Source: Hypoxylon rubiginosum (taxonomy: Eukaryota; Ascomycota; Sordariomycetes; Xylariales; Hypoxylaceae). From it: DNA of 64,000 bases. Both the position numbers and the translations under genes were made by a program. Numbering within the stretch: the first letter of the stretch is position 1; every line of letters starts with the position of its first letter. The notes under the pieces were generated by a model. The model did not search any database, was not told the DNA's origin, and was given only the letters and a program-made list of their open reading frames with translations. Location: positions 41,459 to 105,458 of the forward strand of contig CADCXA010000063.1 in assembly GCA_902806565.1 (NCBI GenBank). Direction: 5' to 3'. Below, one piece after another: positions 33,221-45,681 of this stretch.

Positions 33221-36200
33221 AATAATTTTTATTTTTTTTAAAAATTATATTAAATTTAAATAATTAATTTAAAACTTTTAAAATATTAAATATTTTAAAA
33301 TTTTTTTATTTTAAATTAACTATTTTATAATTTTTTTTAATAATTTAAAACTTTTTTTTTTAATAAATAATATTTTTTTTATTATTATTAAAAAATATTT
33401 CTTTTAAAATAACTTATATTATTATTTTAATATAACTTTTTTATAATTTAATTTTATTTTTATTTTTATTAATAATTTTATTATATTTTATTTTAAAATT
33501 ATTAAAATAAAAAAAGTTTATTTTATTTTTTAAAAAATCTAAATTTAAAATCCCTTTAATTAAAAAAACCTTTTAATTAATTAACTTTTTATATAAATAA
33601 TACCAATAAAAATTTCCTTTATTTTTTTTTTATTAAAAATTTAAAAAATTTCTTATTAAATTTAATATTTTTTTTATTATTTAAAAACCTATTAAAATAA
33701 AAATAATATTTTAATTTAAAAATTTAACTTTTATATTTTATTAACCTTAAAATTATAAACTAGTTATAAAAAATACTTTTAACTTTATTATATTTAATAT
33801 TATTATTATTAATTTTTTAAAATAAATTTTATAACTTTATATTTAAATATAAAAATTTTATAATATTATTTAAACCTTAGTTATTTAAATAAATATTACT
33901 TATTAAAAAAATTAAAAAATCTATAAAAATTATAATATCTTTTATATAATTTATAATATTATTATTTAAATATATAATATAAAAATTAAAATATTAATTA
34001 TTTAAATTATTAACTTTAAATATTAAATTAAATAATTTAATTAAATATTTTTATAATAAATTTAAAAAACTATTATTAAATTTATAAATAATAATATTAT
34101 ATAATAAATTATAATTAATAAATTAGTTTAAATTATTTAAAAATAATATTTAATTTTAAAGTTATTATATATTAATTTTAATATTTATAAAAAAATTTAA
34201 AATAAAATCATTAAATAAATTATTATTAAGAATCTATAAATTAATAAATTATTTACTTAAAAATATATTAATTTAATTTAATTAAACTAAATTTTTTAAA
34301 AATAATTATTAAATTTTTAAATATATATTAAAACCACTTTTATTAAGTTTATTAAATAATTAACTATTAATTAATTAATTAATATATAATTAATATTTAA
34401 AAATATAAAAAAATAAGTTACATTTAAATTTAATTTTTAATAATTAACTTAAACTAATATTATTTTTAATATTTATTTTTTATTTATATATTTTAATTTA
34501 AAAATAAAAATAAAAAATTAATTATTTATTTAAATTTTATAAATTAACTAAATTAAACAAATTATTATTAATACTTAAATTTAATTTAATTTTATATAAA
34601 CTAAATTTTTTATATTTAAAAAAAATAAAAAAAATAATTTATTACTTTTTTTTAATAATTTTAATAATAATTTAAATAATTTTAATAATAAAAAAAAAAT
34701 TTATTAAAACTTTTATAAAAACTGTTACTTTTTTATATTTTATATATTAAATTAATTTTTTAACCACATTAAAAAATAAACTAATTTAAATATTTAAATA
34801 ATTAGTTTATTTTACTTTTATTATTATTAATTTTATATATTTTAATAAACTTATTATTTATAATAATAAAAACTTTTTTAAGTTTTAATTTTAATATTTA
34901 AAAATAAAATTATATATAAAAATATATATAAAAAACTTTTTAAAAAATTATTATTATATTAATTAAATAAGGTTTTTATTAATAAAAAAAACCTAAATAT
35001 AACATTAATAAAAATTATAAATAATAAGGTAAATAAAATTTATAAACTTTTAAATAAATTATAAACTTATTTTAAAAAAATATTTTAAAACCCTTTTAAA
35101 AAAATATTATAACTTAAAAAAAATATTTAAATTTAAATATTATAAAAATATAATTTAATATTTTATTAAAATATTAAATTTTAATAAATTAATTTAATGG
35201 TTTAAAATTATTTTTTAGAATTATATTATTAAAACCTTATTAAATAAAATTATTAAACTAATATATTTTTATTAAAAGAATTTTTTAAATAATAATAAAA
35301 AATTTATTAATATTATTTAAAAAGTTAAATAAATTTATAAAAATATATTTATAAACCTTAATATATTAAAAAAAAATAAGCTTAATTTAATAATAAAATA
35401 ATTAAAATAAAATTATTAATTTTACAGTAAAAATAACCGTTTTAAACTTAATTAAAATTAATTTTTAAAAAAATAAAATTAATAAATAAATAATAACTAA
35501 TTTAATTTTAAAAATAAATACTAGGTTTTTAATAAAAAAGTTTTCTAAGAAATTAATTAAATAAATATTAATTAATATAAAAAGAATAAATATTTATATT
35601 AATATTATAAAAAAAATAATTATAATATTTTATTTTATTTTATAAAAGAAAATATTAATAAAAAAAAGTTATTTATAACTTTAAAAAAAATTACTTTTAT
35701 AAAATAAAAATCTAGTGATAATATAATACCGGCTTTTATATCTATAAAAAAAATAAAAATTAACTTAATTTTAATAAAGTTTTTTTTCTTAAAAATTATT
35801 AAAAAAAAAAACTTTAACTTAGATTTTTAAATAGTTATTTTATTATATTAATAAAAAATTAATAACTTAATAATAAATTTATTTTAATTAAAATATAAAA
35901 ATTATAATAGATTTTATTTATTAGATAATTAAAATTAAAAAAAATATATAAAACTATAAAAAATATTAATAAATTTTTATATATTTTTTTAATATATTAA
36001 ACTATAAATTATAAAAAGTTTTTAATTTTTAATAAACTAACTTTTAAATTATATTTTAAAAATTAACTTATTTATAAAATAATATTTATTTATAATAATA
36101 AAAAATATTAAATAAAAATACTTATAAATATAAAAAATAATATATTAATTATATTTTTTTTTAAAATATATTAATAAAAGATTTTTATTTATAAATAATA

Positions 36201-39200
36201 ATATCTTTAATTAATAATAAATTTTAATGTTTTAATATTTAAATAAAAAAATAAGTTTTACTTAAAAACTTTTATATTATAATATTAAAAAAATTATTTT
36301 ATTTATTTTAATTTTAAACTTATTAATTTAAATAAAAAATATAATATTATCTTTTTTTAATAATGGTTAAAATAATATTAATTAACTTATTTTTTCTTTT
36401 AAATTTAAAGAATTTAATTTATTTTTAAATATTATAAAACAAACTATATAAATAAAATTTTAATAAACTTATTAACATTTTATTTTATTTTAATTATAAT
36501 TTAAATAAATATTTAAAAAATATTTAAAAATGTTTTTAAAGAATTCTAAGAATTTTATTTAATTATAATTTAAAAAGTAAAATAATAATTTTTTAATTAT
36601 TAATTTTAAGATTATATTATAAATTTTTATAAAAAAAAAGTATTTTTTTAAAGACTTTTTTATATTATAAATAAAAAAAATTATTTATTTTAAAGTTTTA
36701 ATTAAAAAAAATAATTAATATAAAAAAAATTAAAAAGTTTATTTTATTATATATTATTTTAATAATATTTATTAAAAAAATAAATTTAAAAGATTTATTA
36801 TAATTTATTATTAATTATTAAAAACTTAATATTATTATTATATTAATTTATTATTTAATTTTTTTAATTATAAAACTTTAAATATAATTTAAAATTATTA
36901 AGTTTTTTATTAAAATTAATTTTAAATTTAAATTTAACTTTATATAAATTAAGAAAAAAAATAAATAGAAAATAGTTTTTAAATATAAATATAATTTATA
37001 TAAATATTTAATAATATTTTTTAAATTTATTAATATTTTAATAATTTTTTAAATTATAATAAATAATATTTTTTAAGATTTAATTAATACTAATATGTTT
37101 ATTTATTTTAATAATATTTTTATTTATAAAGATATTTAAAAAAAATATAATATTTTAATAAAAAAAGTTTTTAAATAGTTAATAAAATATTATTTAGTTA
37201 TATTATTAAAAAAATATTTTTTAAAAATTTAAAAAATTAAATTCTTAGGATATATTATTAAAGTTAATAATATATTTATAAGTTTAAATAAAATTAAAAG
37301 TATTTAAAAATAAAAAAACTTAATTAGTTTTAAAAAATATTAATAATTTATAAAATTTATAAATTTTTATTAATATTTTATTTATAATTTTTTAATAATA
37401 GTTAAATTTTTAATAAATATTAATAAAAAAGATAAAAAAAACTAAAAATAAATAAAGTTAATATTAATTGTTTTTAAAATATTAAAAAATTAATTTATAA
37501 TTGTTTTAATTTTTATTTACTTTAATTTAAACTTAATTATTTATATTAAAATAAATGTTTTAAATTTTATAATAAAAATAATTTTATTTTAAAAAAATAA
37601 AATTAAGAAATTTTATTTTATAATATTTTATTTTTAAAAACTAAATTTAATTAAAATAAATTATAAGATTTATAATAAGGAATTATTAAATATTATTAAC
37701 TTTTTTAAAAAATAAAGATAATATTTTAAAAAAATATATTATTAAATTAAAATTTATTTTATTTTATTATTATTAAAATATTAAATTAAAAATAAACTTA
37801 ATAAATTTAATAACTTATTTTATATTAATTTATTATTAATTATTAATTAAAATATTTAAATAAAAAGGTTAATATTTTATTTAAATTATTATAATATTAT
37901 TTTTTAAAAAAAAAAGTTAAAAATTAATTAATTATTTTAATTTTATAAAAAAAATATTTTTTATATTTATAAAAAATTATATTTATTATTTTAATTATTA
38001 TTCTATTTATATTAAAATAATTTTATAGTTTTAAAATATTATAATAGTTATTAAAATTTATAAAAAATTTTAAAAAAACTATATTAAAAATTTTTATTTA
38101 TTTAAAATAAAAAAGTTAATTAAAAAAAAATATAAAAATATAAAATAATTTATTATATTATAAAAATTACTTATAAATATTAATAGTTTTATAATAAAAA
38201 ATTATAAAATTTAAATATAATATATATATTATTAATTATATAAAAATAAATAAAATTATAAAATTAATTATTTATAATTTTTAATGGTTTAATTTAAAAA
38301 ATATAATTAAAAAATATATTAAAAAATATTTAAAATATTAAAGGAATAAAATTTTAAGATATATATTTTATAATTTTTTTTAATTTATAAAATTTTATTA
38401 TAAATTTTAATATATTATTATAATAAATTTTATTATAAATTTATTATTATTAAATAAATATAATTCTATATAAATAATAATGAATTTTTTTATAAAAATA
38501 ACTTATTTTATTTTTTTTAAAATAAAAGAAAAAAAAATTAATAATTTTATTAAAATCTTTATTAAAAAATATTAAAAATTATATAATATATTATTAAATA
38601 TTATTTTTAATAAAAATTTTAAATTTATAATATATTTATAAAAAAACTTTTTTAAACTAATAAATATTAAATTTTATATAAATATAGTTTTTTATTTTTA
38701 AATTAACAAATAAATTAAATAATTTAATTAAACTTTTAAAATTTATTTATAATTATTTATTAATTATAAAATAAATAATTAAGAAAATCTATTTTTTACA
38801 GTTAAATTTATTTATAATAATATAATTTTTTTTTTTTATATAATATTTTTTTATATTAATTATAATTATTATTTTATAATATATAATTTTTTATTTAAAA
38901 TATTTAAAAATCTAAAAAGTTAATTTTATTTTTACTAGATAATTTAAGTTTAAAAAAATACCTAAAAATACCTTAAATAAAACTAATAATAAATAAAAAT
39001 TAAAATAAATAAAAAATATATTAAAAATTTTAAATATATTAAAAAATAATTAATTATATTAAATATAAAAAATATAAAAATAAAAAAACTTATAAAGAAA
39101 TTAAATTAAAAAATATTAAAACTTTTTAAAATTTAAAAAGTAATTTTTTTAATTATTATAAAATTTATATTTTTTAAAAGTTAAAAAATTTATAATTTAT

Positions 39201-39534
39201 TTTATATTTTTTTTATTAAACCTTATTATATTAATAATTAAATATTATTTAATTTTAATTAAATTTTATAAAAAATAATTTTAATTAAAATAAAAAATTA
39301 TTAAATAAAAAAAATAAAAAACTTTATAAAAAATTTAAAGAAAATAAAGTATTTAATTAAATAAAAAAAATAACTTATTAAAAAATATTAAATTTAAAAA
39401 CCTTATAATTATTTATTTAATAAAAAAATTAAATATTTTATTAAAAATTTTTATTAATAGTAATTAAAAAAATTTATAAACTTTTATATTTATAAAATAA
39501 TATTTTAAAATAAAACTTAAAAAAAAGAAATTAA

Positions 39535-39857
39535 TATTATATAATTTAATTTAAATAACTTATTTAATTAAAAAAACTTATAATTATAAATCTTAATAAA
39601 TATATATTTTATATATTAATATATAAGTTAATTAAAAATAAATAAATAAAAATAATTTAAATTAAAATAATAAAATTAATATATATTAATTAAACACTTA
39701 AAATAATAATAAAATAATAATTAAATAATAATTTTAAAATATAAATAAAACTTTAAATTTTTATTTAAATTAAAAGAAATTAAAAACTTTAAAACTTGTA
39801 AAAATTATTATATTAAATTAAAGTTATTCTAAGTTTTTAATATAAACTTTTATTACA
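39535..39857 (+). repeat. 3' LTR
   Basis: 323 bp, the same length as the 5' copy and alignable without gaps. It keeps the canonical CA end (39856–39857) but has lost the TG start to G-to-A. It is followed directly by the target duplication GGAAA. Confidence 0.93.
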
Positions 39858-39862
39858 GGAAA

Positions 39863-40668
39863 TTAATAATTAACTAAGGTTAATACAAAAACGTTAAGTA
39901 TATAAACGGGGACCTTACTCGGTAGACGTTTATCTTTAACATTTCAAAGAATTTAACTCTCCTTGATCCTGTATTGGACTTGCCCCGTAACGAAGCATTC
40001 ACATTATTTACTCAACTTAGGGGCGCTTGGTGGGAACATCAAAATTATCTCAATCAACATATCAATGCTATAGGTGAGTCATTACCTGGGTACCTAACAT
40101 CTCTATATGACTATGCCTCTCATATACTCCGATCTTTTAATCCTAAATTTACCATAAAGCTTCATGGCAAGACTCAATGATACGCCACCCCCCTACATCG
40201 AACTCCGGCGACGGCCGTACGCCTCTCCGTGTAAGAGCACCGTGAACTTGTTGAAGCAAAAAGCCCAATACACGGCTTTCCAGTAACAAAAAGTAAATAT
40301 TTACATATAATAAATCTAGAGAGGCAGACTTCATACACTTTTCGGAAACACCGCAACGTTAAGGGGTCGTATTTCAAGACACTGGTCCTCGGCTATGCCT
40401 TCATCGTGCATTTAGCCGGAATCGCGGCTGGGCGCATGGCATCTACGCATTACCTGGTAGGTATCAACCCGATTTGAACACATTTACAGATCTCGCCTCA
40501 TAATTTAGAAATGTCGGATCTGGTCTATACCTAGATCCAATCTCTAAATCCATGCTGGCTCACGAAGCTACACTTTCCGTCTTCTCGGTTTTGACACAAT
40601 TCCTCATCAGCTAGGCATTTTCCTTGCTGCAATAATTTGATTACCCCATAGAGAAGCCCGCATCAGCC
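39863..40668. other. Intergenic between retrotransposon and SET gene
   Basis: Normal composition returns within about 60 bp of the LTR. A 68-codon ORF at 39974–40180 has no family resemblance. Upstream sequence of the SET gene; nothing else seen. Confidence 0.5.
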
Positions 40669-42178
40669 ATGGCGTTCATTAGCATCCGCATCGCTTTCTT
40701 TCCCTGGTCGGCATTTCTAGCGTGTCTTGTTATTTTCACCAAGTCGGCGCTCGCCGACCTACTAGATCCAACCACCTGCTCCTCAGGGGTCCACGGCTCC
40801 ATACCGGACAGCCGGCCCGAGCTATCCACGTGTCCGCTCCCCATAGACGAGGACTCCGCCTTCGACACGGGGACCTGGGCGCCCTGGAAGCGGCGGCCGT
40901 ACTGCGTAGAGCCCGCCCAGGACGACACCCCCGGGCCGCAGTTCTGCCTCTACACGTTCGAGCCCTTCCGCGGGGACCGTGGTCTCAGCGTCATCACGAC
41001 GCCCGCGCTGGCGGCGAGCATGGTCGACGCGCTGGACGACTCGGTCGTGCCGCCGAAGCTCAGGGACCACCCCTCGAGCCTGCTCGCAGCCGGAGGGCAG
41101 GGGAGTCCGGCGTACGTGATCAAGGACGTTCCCAAAAGAGGGAAGGGACTTGTCGCGCAGCGTCCGATTCGGAAGTGGGATGTAGTGCTTGTGGACTACC
41201 CGGTTATGGTCACGCACATGGACGTATTCGCGGCTGTGGATGACGAGTCGCGAGCGGATCTTTTGGAGCAGGCGTTGCAGCAGCTGCCGGAACCCCAGCA
41301 GGAAGAGGTAATTTCCTTGGCGCGCAGTACTGGCGGCGAACCGATCGAGGACATTTTGAAGACGAATATCTTCGGTGTCGAGCTGGGCCTGGAGATCCCT
41401 CACTCGGGATTGTTTCCCATTGGGTCTGTAAGTATGAGCGTAGACAATGACCATGGACCATCCAGCTAATGTCTTCTAGCGGATAAATCATAATTGCAAT
41501 CCCAAGTACGTCATTCGACCGTCTTACGGATATAATAAGGGGCTAACTTAAAAACCAGCGTCTTCTGGCGGTACTCGGTGCGTACCTTGGCTGTTGAAGT
41601 CATAGCAATGCGGGATATCGAAGTGGGAGAAGAGATAACGCAGAGTTGTAAGTCTTCGACTTTCTTTCCTTCCCAAATTCTTCATTCTTGAACGAGAATT
41701 GACCGTCCGGGGTTATCGCAACGTAGATGTCCCGCTTGGTCTCTCATACGAAGACCGTAAGGAGGGTCTGAAGAATTGGGGCTTTACCTGCACATGTTCA
41801 CTCTGCGCCTCTTCCAATAGCAAAAGAGCCGCCTCGGACAAGCATCGGGAGCGACTTCTGGATATCTACCACGAGCTGAACGACGGCGCCACCGGCAAAG
41901 CCAATCTTACGGAGCCCACGGTCAATCAGCTCGCAGACGAGATGGAGTCCTTGATACACGATGAGAAGCTAGAGGCCCAGCAACTCGTATACTATGGCGT
42001 CGTGGCTAGAGCGTTTATGCGCGTCGGGGAGCTAGTGGGGGCGAGGAAGTACGTTGAGTTGTGCGAGGACCTGTGGGTACGATATGCTGGGGACGATCAG
42101 GATTATCTAGCAGGAATGCACCAATTGCGTCACGAACTGACGGAGCGGGAGAAGAAAGCAGCCATTAGCGGAAACTGA
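40669..42178 (+). CDS. SET-domain protein with N-terminal signal peptide
   Basis: A four-exon gene: 40669–41427, 41480–41505, 41559–41647 and 41727–42178, giving 441 aa. Exon 2 is only 26 nt. Joining gives RINHNCNPNVFWRYS, the NH..NPN block that binds S-adenosylmethionine in SET methyltransferases, and EVGEEITQSY, the GEE(L/I)T..Y block. A post-SET-like CTCSLC cysteine group follows near residue 310. The SET domain starts near residue 148 (AYVIKDVPKRGKGLVA). Residues 1–29 are a hydrophobic signal-type segment (FLACLVIFTKSALA), followed by a Cys-containing ~115-residue region, so the protein may enter the secretory pathway, which is unusual for a lysine methyltransferase. The substrate is unknown. 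Introns of 52, 53 and 79 bp have GTAAGT or GTACGT donors. Confidence 0.88.
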
Positions 42179-42805
42179 AAAGGCGAGAAGGACGTCATAG
42201 TTGTCAGACGTTGAATCGTTATATGCCATGAAAACTCCGGAAGTGTGGTGAGATTGGCATGTGTATATTTTTAAACATCATGTTAAATGCATATGCTCCT
42301 AATTCTATAGTTTTCGCATCCCATTCACTCTATGATGACCGGGAAATGACCGAGACGAAGTGTTATTGGGGTCTCATGAGACCTTCACGGCATTGATGCA
42401 TCCCTTATAATAATCCCGCGGCCTCAAATGCACGACACCATAAGCAAAATGAAAAGTTCATTCGTATAGTTCTCGCATTCGTTTTCAAATCAGGTCGTAA
42501 AGCCCCTTTCCGCTGTGGTTGTTGCCCGACGGGTGAAGCCTCCTCACAACCACTACTCGGGGTTTCTCTCGGACTCTAGGAACCTTGGAAGTTGTGTATA
42601 AGTCGTACAGTATCCACTGCGGTGCAGGTATCGAGCCAGGTATCCGGTGTCTTCTTCGGCCCCACGCGCTATGGGGTCATGGGGGCCTCGCTGTAGTAGG
42701 CATCCGGCGGGCGTACTGGGGATATTGATGCTGGGGGTGGCAGTTCATACGTATATGTAGTTGGTGGCCCCTGGAATCATGTGGGGCCACATACTGTTCG
42801 ACTCG
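42179..42805. other. Intergenic, convergent 3' ends
   Basis: Between the SET gene and the minus-strand flavohaemoglobin. Contains an inverted GTGGTTGT/ACAACCAC pair near 42,520–42,560. No gene is seen. Confidence 0.5.
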
Positions 42806-44125
42806 TCAACTGTTCGAATTGTTAAGCTCGTAGCTACCGATAGAAAAGACTTCAAACTGCACTCTTTCTGGCTTCACTCCTTGTCTCGCCAGATGGCTGG
42901 ACGCTTGCATCATAAAGTCTTCGGGTCCGCAGATCTTGTATTCCGTGGAGCCGTTACTAAGATACAGATCCTCAGCCGTCAGGGACAGGAAGTCGTTGTC
43001 GAATGACGACGTGTACGATAGCACGTCGCTGTCCGACAGTCTCGACTTGAAGAACTTGGTTCTCACGTTCGGGAGTCGCTTGGCAATGCTATTGACATCT
43101 GCTTGGAATGGCGCGTCATGTCGCGAGGCCTGGATCCACGACACTGGTCTGTTCATTTGCTTTTCCGCTACAGTGTTCAGCATTGCCATGAGGGGCGAGA
43201 CGCCGACGCCAGCAGAAATAAGGACGAGGGGCATAGAGTTGTCGATGTTGGTGTCTAGTTGGAAAACACCCGCCGGATGTGTCAACTCAATTGTGCCCCC
43301 CTCGTGGAACTCGTCAATGAGTGAGTTCGACACAATACCGGGCCGACCCGGGTGTAAGCTTCCGAGGCTGCTATCCGATGCGCTGGTGGCGGCAGATGAC
43401 ACAGTCATGGCGTCGTCCTGCCCAGCGTAGTCCCAGTTTGATCCTTGGTCCCGCTTAACAGTAATTCGGTAGTAGTCGTGGCTCGGCGCATCGCTCAGGG
43501 AGTATTGTCTGAGCTGCGCATATTTCATGCCAGGAACCGTAAGTCTCAGAGTGGTGTACTGTCCCGGCATAAAGGATGGCAAGGGCTTTCCGTCGGTTGG
43601 TTTCAGGGTGAAGGAGACAATGTTCCCCTCCAACGTCTCGTTCTTCTTGCTGTATATCATAAATTTTCTCCAGCCCTTCCAGTTTTCGAACTCGCGGTAA
43701 AGATGGGCTTCTCTGCCCATTAAGACTTTTGCCATGACTGTATACATGCGCATCCAAGCTAATTGGACATCAGGGGTCATGGCTGCTGGGCCGAGAACAG
43801 CAGAAAATGCGCGCAGCAAGTATTTTCCAACGATGTCATAGTGCTCCGGTTGGATATTCAACGATACGTGTTTGTTCGCTACTCTTTCCAACTTCGGAAC
43901 GAGCTCGCTGATGTTGCTGATATTAGACGCAAAAGCCAATATGAGCTTCGTGAGTTCGCGTGGCTGTGCCCCAGAGCTCATATGGACGCTATTAAAGTAG
44001 TTATGGAGCTCTGGATGGTCGCGAAGCATCGTCTTGTAGAAGACGGTCGATATGTGCTCTCCATGTTTGCGTAGAGCGGGAATCGTGTCGATGACTAATT
44101 TCGTCTCCTTATAGTTAAGAGCCAT
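42806..44125 (-). CDS. Flavohaemoglobin (nitric oxide dioxygenase)
   Basis: A single exon of 439 aa. It converts NO plus O2 to nitrate using NAD(P)H and FAD, protecting the fungus from nitrosative stress. The globin domain is about 1–145, with Tyr30 in the distal pocket and proximal His86 in ANKHVSL. The FAD-binding domain has RQYSLS (about 208–213). The NAD(P)-binding domain has AGVGVSPLMAML (about 315) and ends with FEVFS before a short tail. Its length is slightly above the usual ~400 aa because of a Ser/Thr-rich insert (about 240–265) between the FAD and NAD lobes. No targeting peptide is evident, so it is probably cytosolic. The next gene upstream is 1.5 kb away. Confidence 0.95.
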   Translation of the reverse strand: MALNYKETKLVIDTIPALRKHGEHISTVFYKTMLRDHPELHNYFNSVHMSSGAQPRELTKLILAFASNISNISELVPKLERVANKHVSLNIQPEHYDIVGKYLLRAFSAVLGPAAMTPDVQLAWMRMYTVMAKVLMGREAHLYREFENWKGWRKFMIYSKKNETLEGNIVSFTLKPTDGKPLPSFMPGQYTTLRLTVPGMKYAQLRQYSLSDAPSHDYYRITVKRDQGSNWDYAGQDDAMTVSSAATSASDSSLGSLHPGRPGIVSNSLIDEFHEGGTIELTHPAGVFQLDTNIDNSMPLVLISAGVGVSPLMAMLNTVAEKQMNRPVSWIQASRHDAPFQADVNSIAKRLPNVRTKFFKSRLSDSDVLSYTSSFDNDFLSLTAEDLYLSNGSTEYKICGPEDFMMQASSHLARQGVKPERVQFEVFSIGSYELNNSNS

Positions 44126-45681
44126 GACGGCTGATTTAACAAACTACCACTGGAATTGGGCACGGGTAGGATAAGTACAGCGCAATCGTATAGTGTGATA
44201 GAGGGTAGGCAGTTAATAAAAGCGATCAGTCAAGGCAGGATGCTAATGCTGGTGATTCCTCGAAAATAGAGCTTTCAATTCAGATCTTAGACTTATACCC
44301 ATCGGATGGCGAAAAGGCCCCCAAAGCTTTAAACCCCTTACTTACCCATGATGAATGCATTACCTTCCCGTCCCGCGTTGTGGGGTCACCTGTCAAGGTT
44401 CAGACTAAATGCTGAGAGAAAAATTCTAGCGCAGGGTATATCACGATAACTATGTGTCCCGGGCGTTACCGGTCTTGTCGGCACTGCCATACCTACCTAT
44501 CAAGTCCTTCTAGACGGTCTAAATCACGCGAGCGCCAGATGGCCGTGAGGCGAAATGGTACGATATGACGGTGTTTTCATGCGTGGCTGGGTAGATCGTT
44601 GGCTAGATCTTAGCATCGAATGATTATTTGAATTTTCTAGAATAATGTAAAAATTCCCGACGAGCCGAACACGTACGCTTGATTCGCATTAAGCCCGAGG
44701 CCCTGACCTAAGAGTTTGGGCCATGTGGTAGATGGGGTAGATCTAAGATGAGCCTCCAGGTTCGCTGAACTCGATAGCCAGGACAGCCAGGGGCATTGGT
44801 GCGGGTGAATATATTTCGAACGGATGATTCGCCTTTCAGCTTCTGATTAGTTGTACTTTCGCTGCAGTCCAATAGTTGGGCTTGCGATTCGTGACATCTA
44901 CCATCGAGAACATGTGTTCTAGAAAGACCTCCCGCGACAGTTCCCCCGCGACAGGTCCCCCGCGGCAAGCCGTGAGAAAATCGGGGTTCCATACCCCTGG
45001 ATCACTCGGTCCCTTGAGGTTTCATCAGGATTTTCCATGATTTCCATCATGGGTGTATAAAAACCGGGGATATTAAAAATTGCATGTGTTCGACCTAAGT
45101 CTTAAGATCCGGTGCGATCTATCACCACTAGTATAAAAATTAAGCGAGGCTCGGGATTCCATTCTCAGATCCCGTTAACATCTACCAGCTGCTTCGTGCT
45201 AGGTGTTTAGGCGAACTTCGGCTAGAATAGCAGAAATGGTTCAATAAAGTCCGTTGTCTAGGTATGTATGGATGCTGGGCTCCTAGGCAGGCAGGATGTC
45301 CGGAAGTAACCCCCTCTCGTAATCTGTTCGATACTGAATCGCGGTCCGTGCAGAAAGGGAGTAGACTGTAGAACACGAATATTTCTCAGGTACTAGGTAT
45401 CAGAAGAAGTGCCCATTGATTTCATAACCGTGAGCAATGAAAATAAGTAGGTCGCGAGGTTTCACAGCAACATATCGATCTACGCAGTCGGGAAAGGTGA
45501 AAATGAGTTAGAAAGTAGTTATTTTTCGGCCTTGGACGGCTTTTCAATATAATACAAAGAATTTTCGAAGTTATGGAAATCCATCAAGAAGATGCAGCCC
45601 CTTGTCGTGGACTTGTACACTAAAACGCCTTCGCTGAGTAATCCCAAACACCCCTCTCCCCAACTCCTAGCCCACTCTTAT
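44126..45681. other. Intergenic, flavohaemoglobin promoter side
   Basis: No supported gene. Contains a triple GC-rich 14-bp repeat (44928–44969) and low-complexity patches. A 138-codon ORF at 45592–46008 is antisense to the GH128 gene. Confidence 0.5.
44928..44969. repeat. Three tandem ~14-bp GC-rich units
   Basis: Units of the form TCCCCCGCGACAGG occur three times in a row with small changes. No function is evident. Confidence 0.7.

Larger units (their letters stand above)
32898..39857 (+). mobile_element. Ty3/gypsy-type LTR retrotransposon, full length, inactivated by RIP
   Basis: A 6,960-bp element bounded by two 323-bp direct repeats and flanked by a perfect 5-bp target duplication GGAAA (32893–32897 and 39858–39862). 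The ends are TGTTA...TTACA. The internal region is nearly pure A+T with no open frame. Nevertheless, reading frame 37104 onward still shows a reverse-transcriptase trace: YFNNIFIY at 37104–37127, where the catalytic Asp-Asp pair is changed to Asn-Asn by G-to-A, and an intact FLGYII at 37242–37259. FLGY at that distance after YxDD is characteristic of Ty3/gypsy RT. The coding orientation is therefore plus. A purine-rich stretch just before the 3' LTR (39519–39530) may be the polypurine tract. Confidence 0.95.

Noticed and set aside
39974..40180. 68-codon ORF beside the 3' LTR
   Set aside because: No transposon or cellular domain. It lies just outside the target duplication.
40722..41454. Alternative-frame ORFs over exon 1 of the SET gene
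   Set aside because: Arg/His/Ala-rich frames from GC-rich coding DNA. The SET blocks are found only in the chosen frame.
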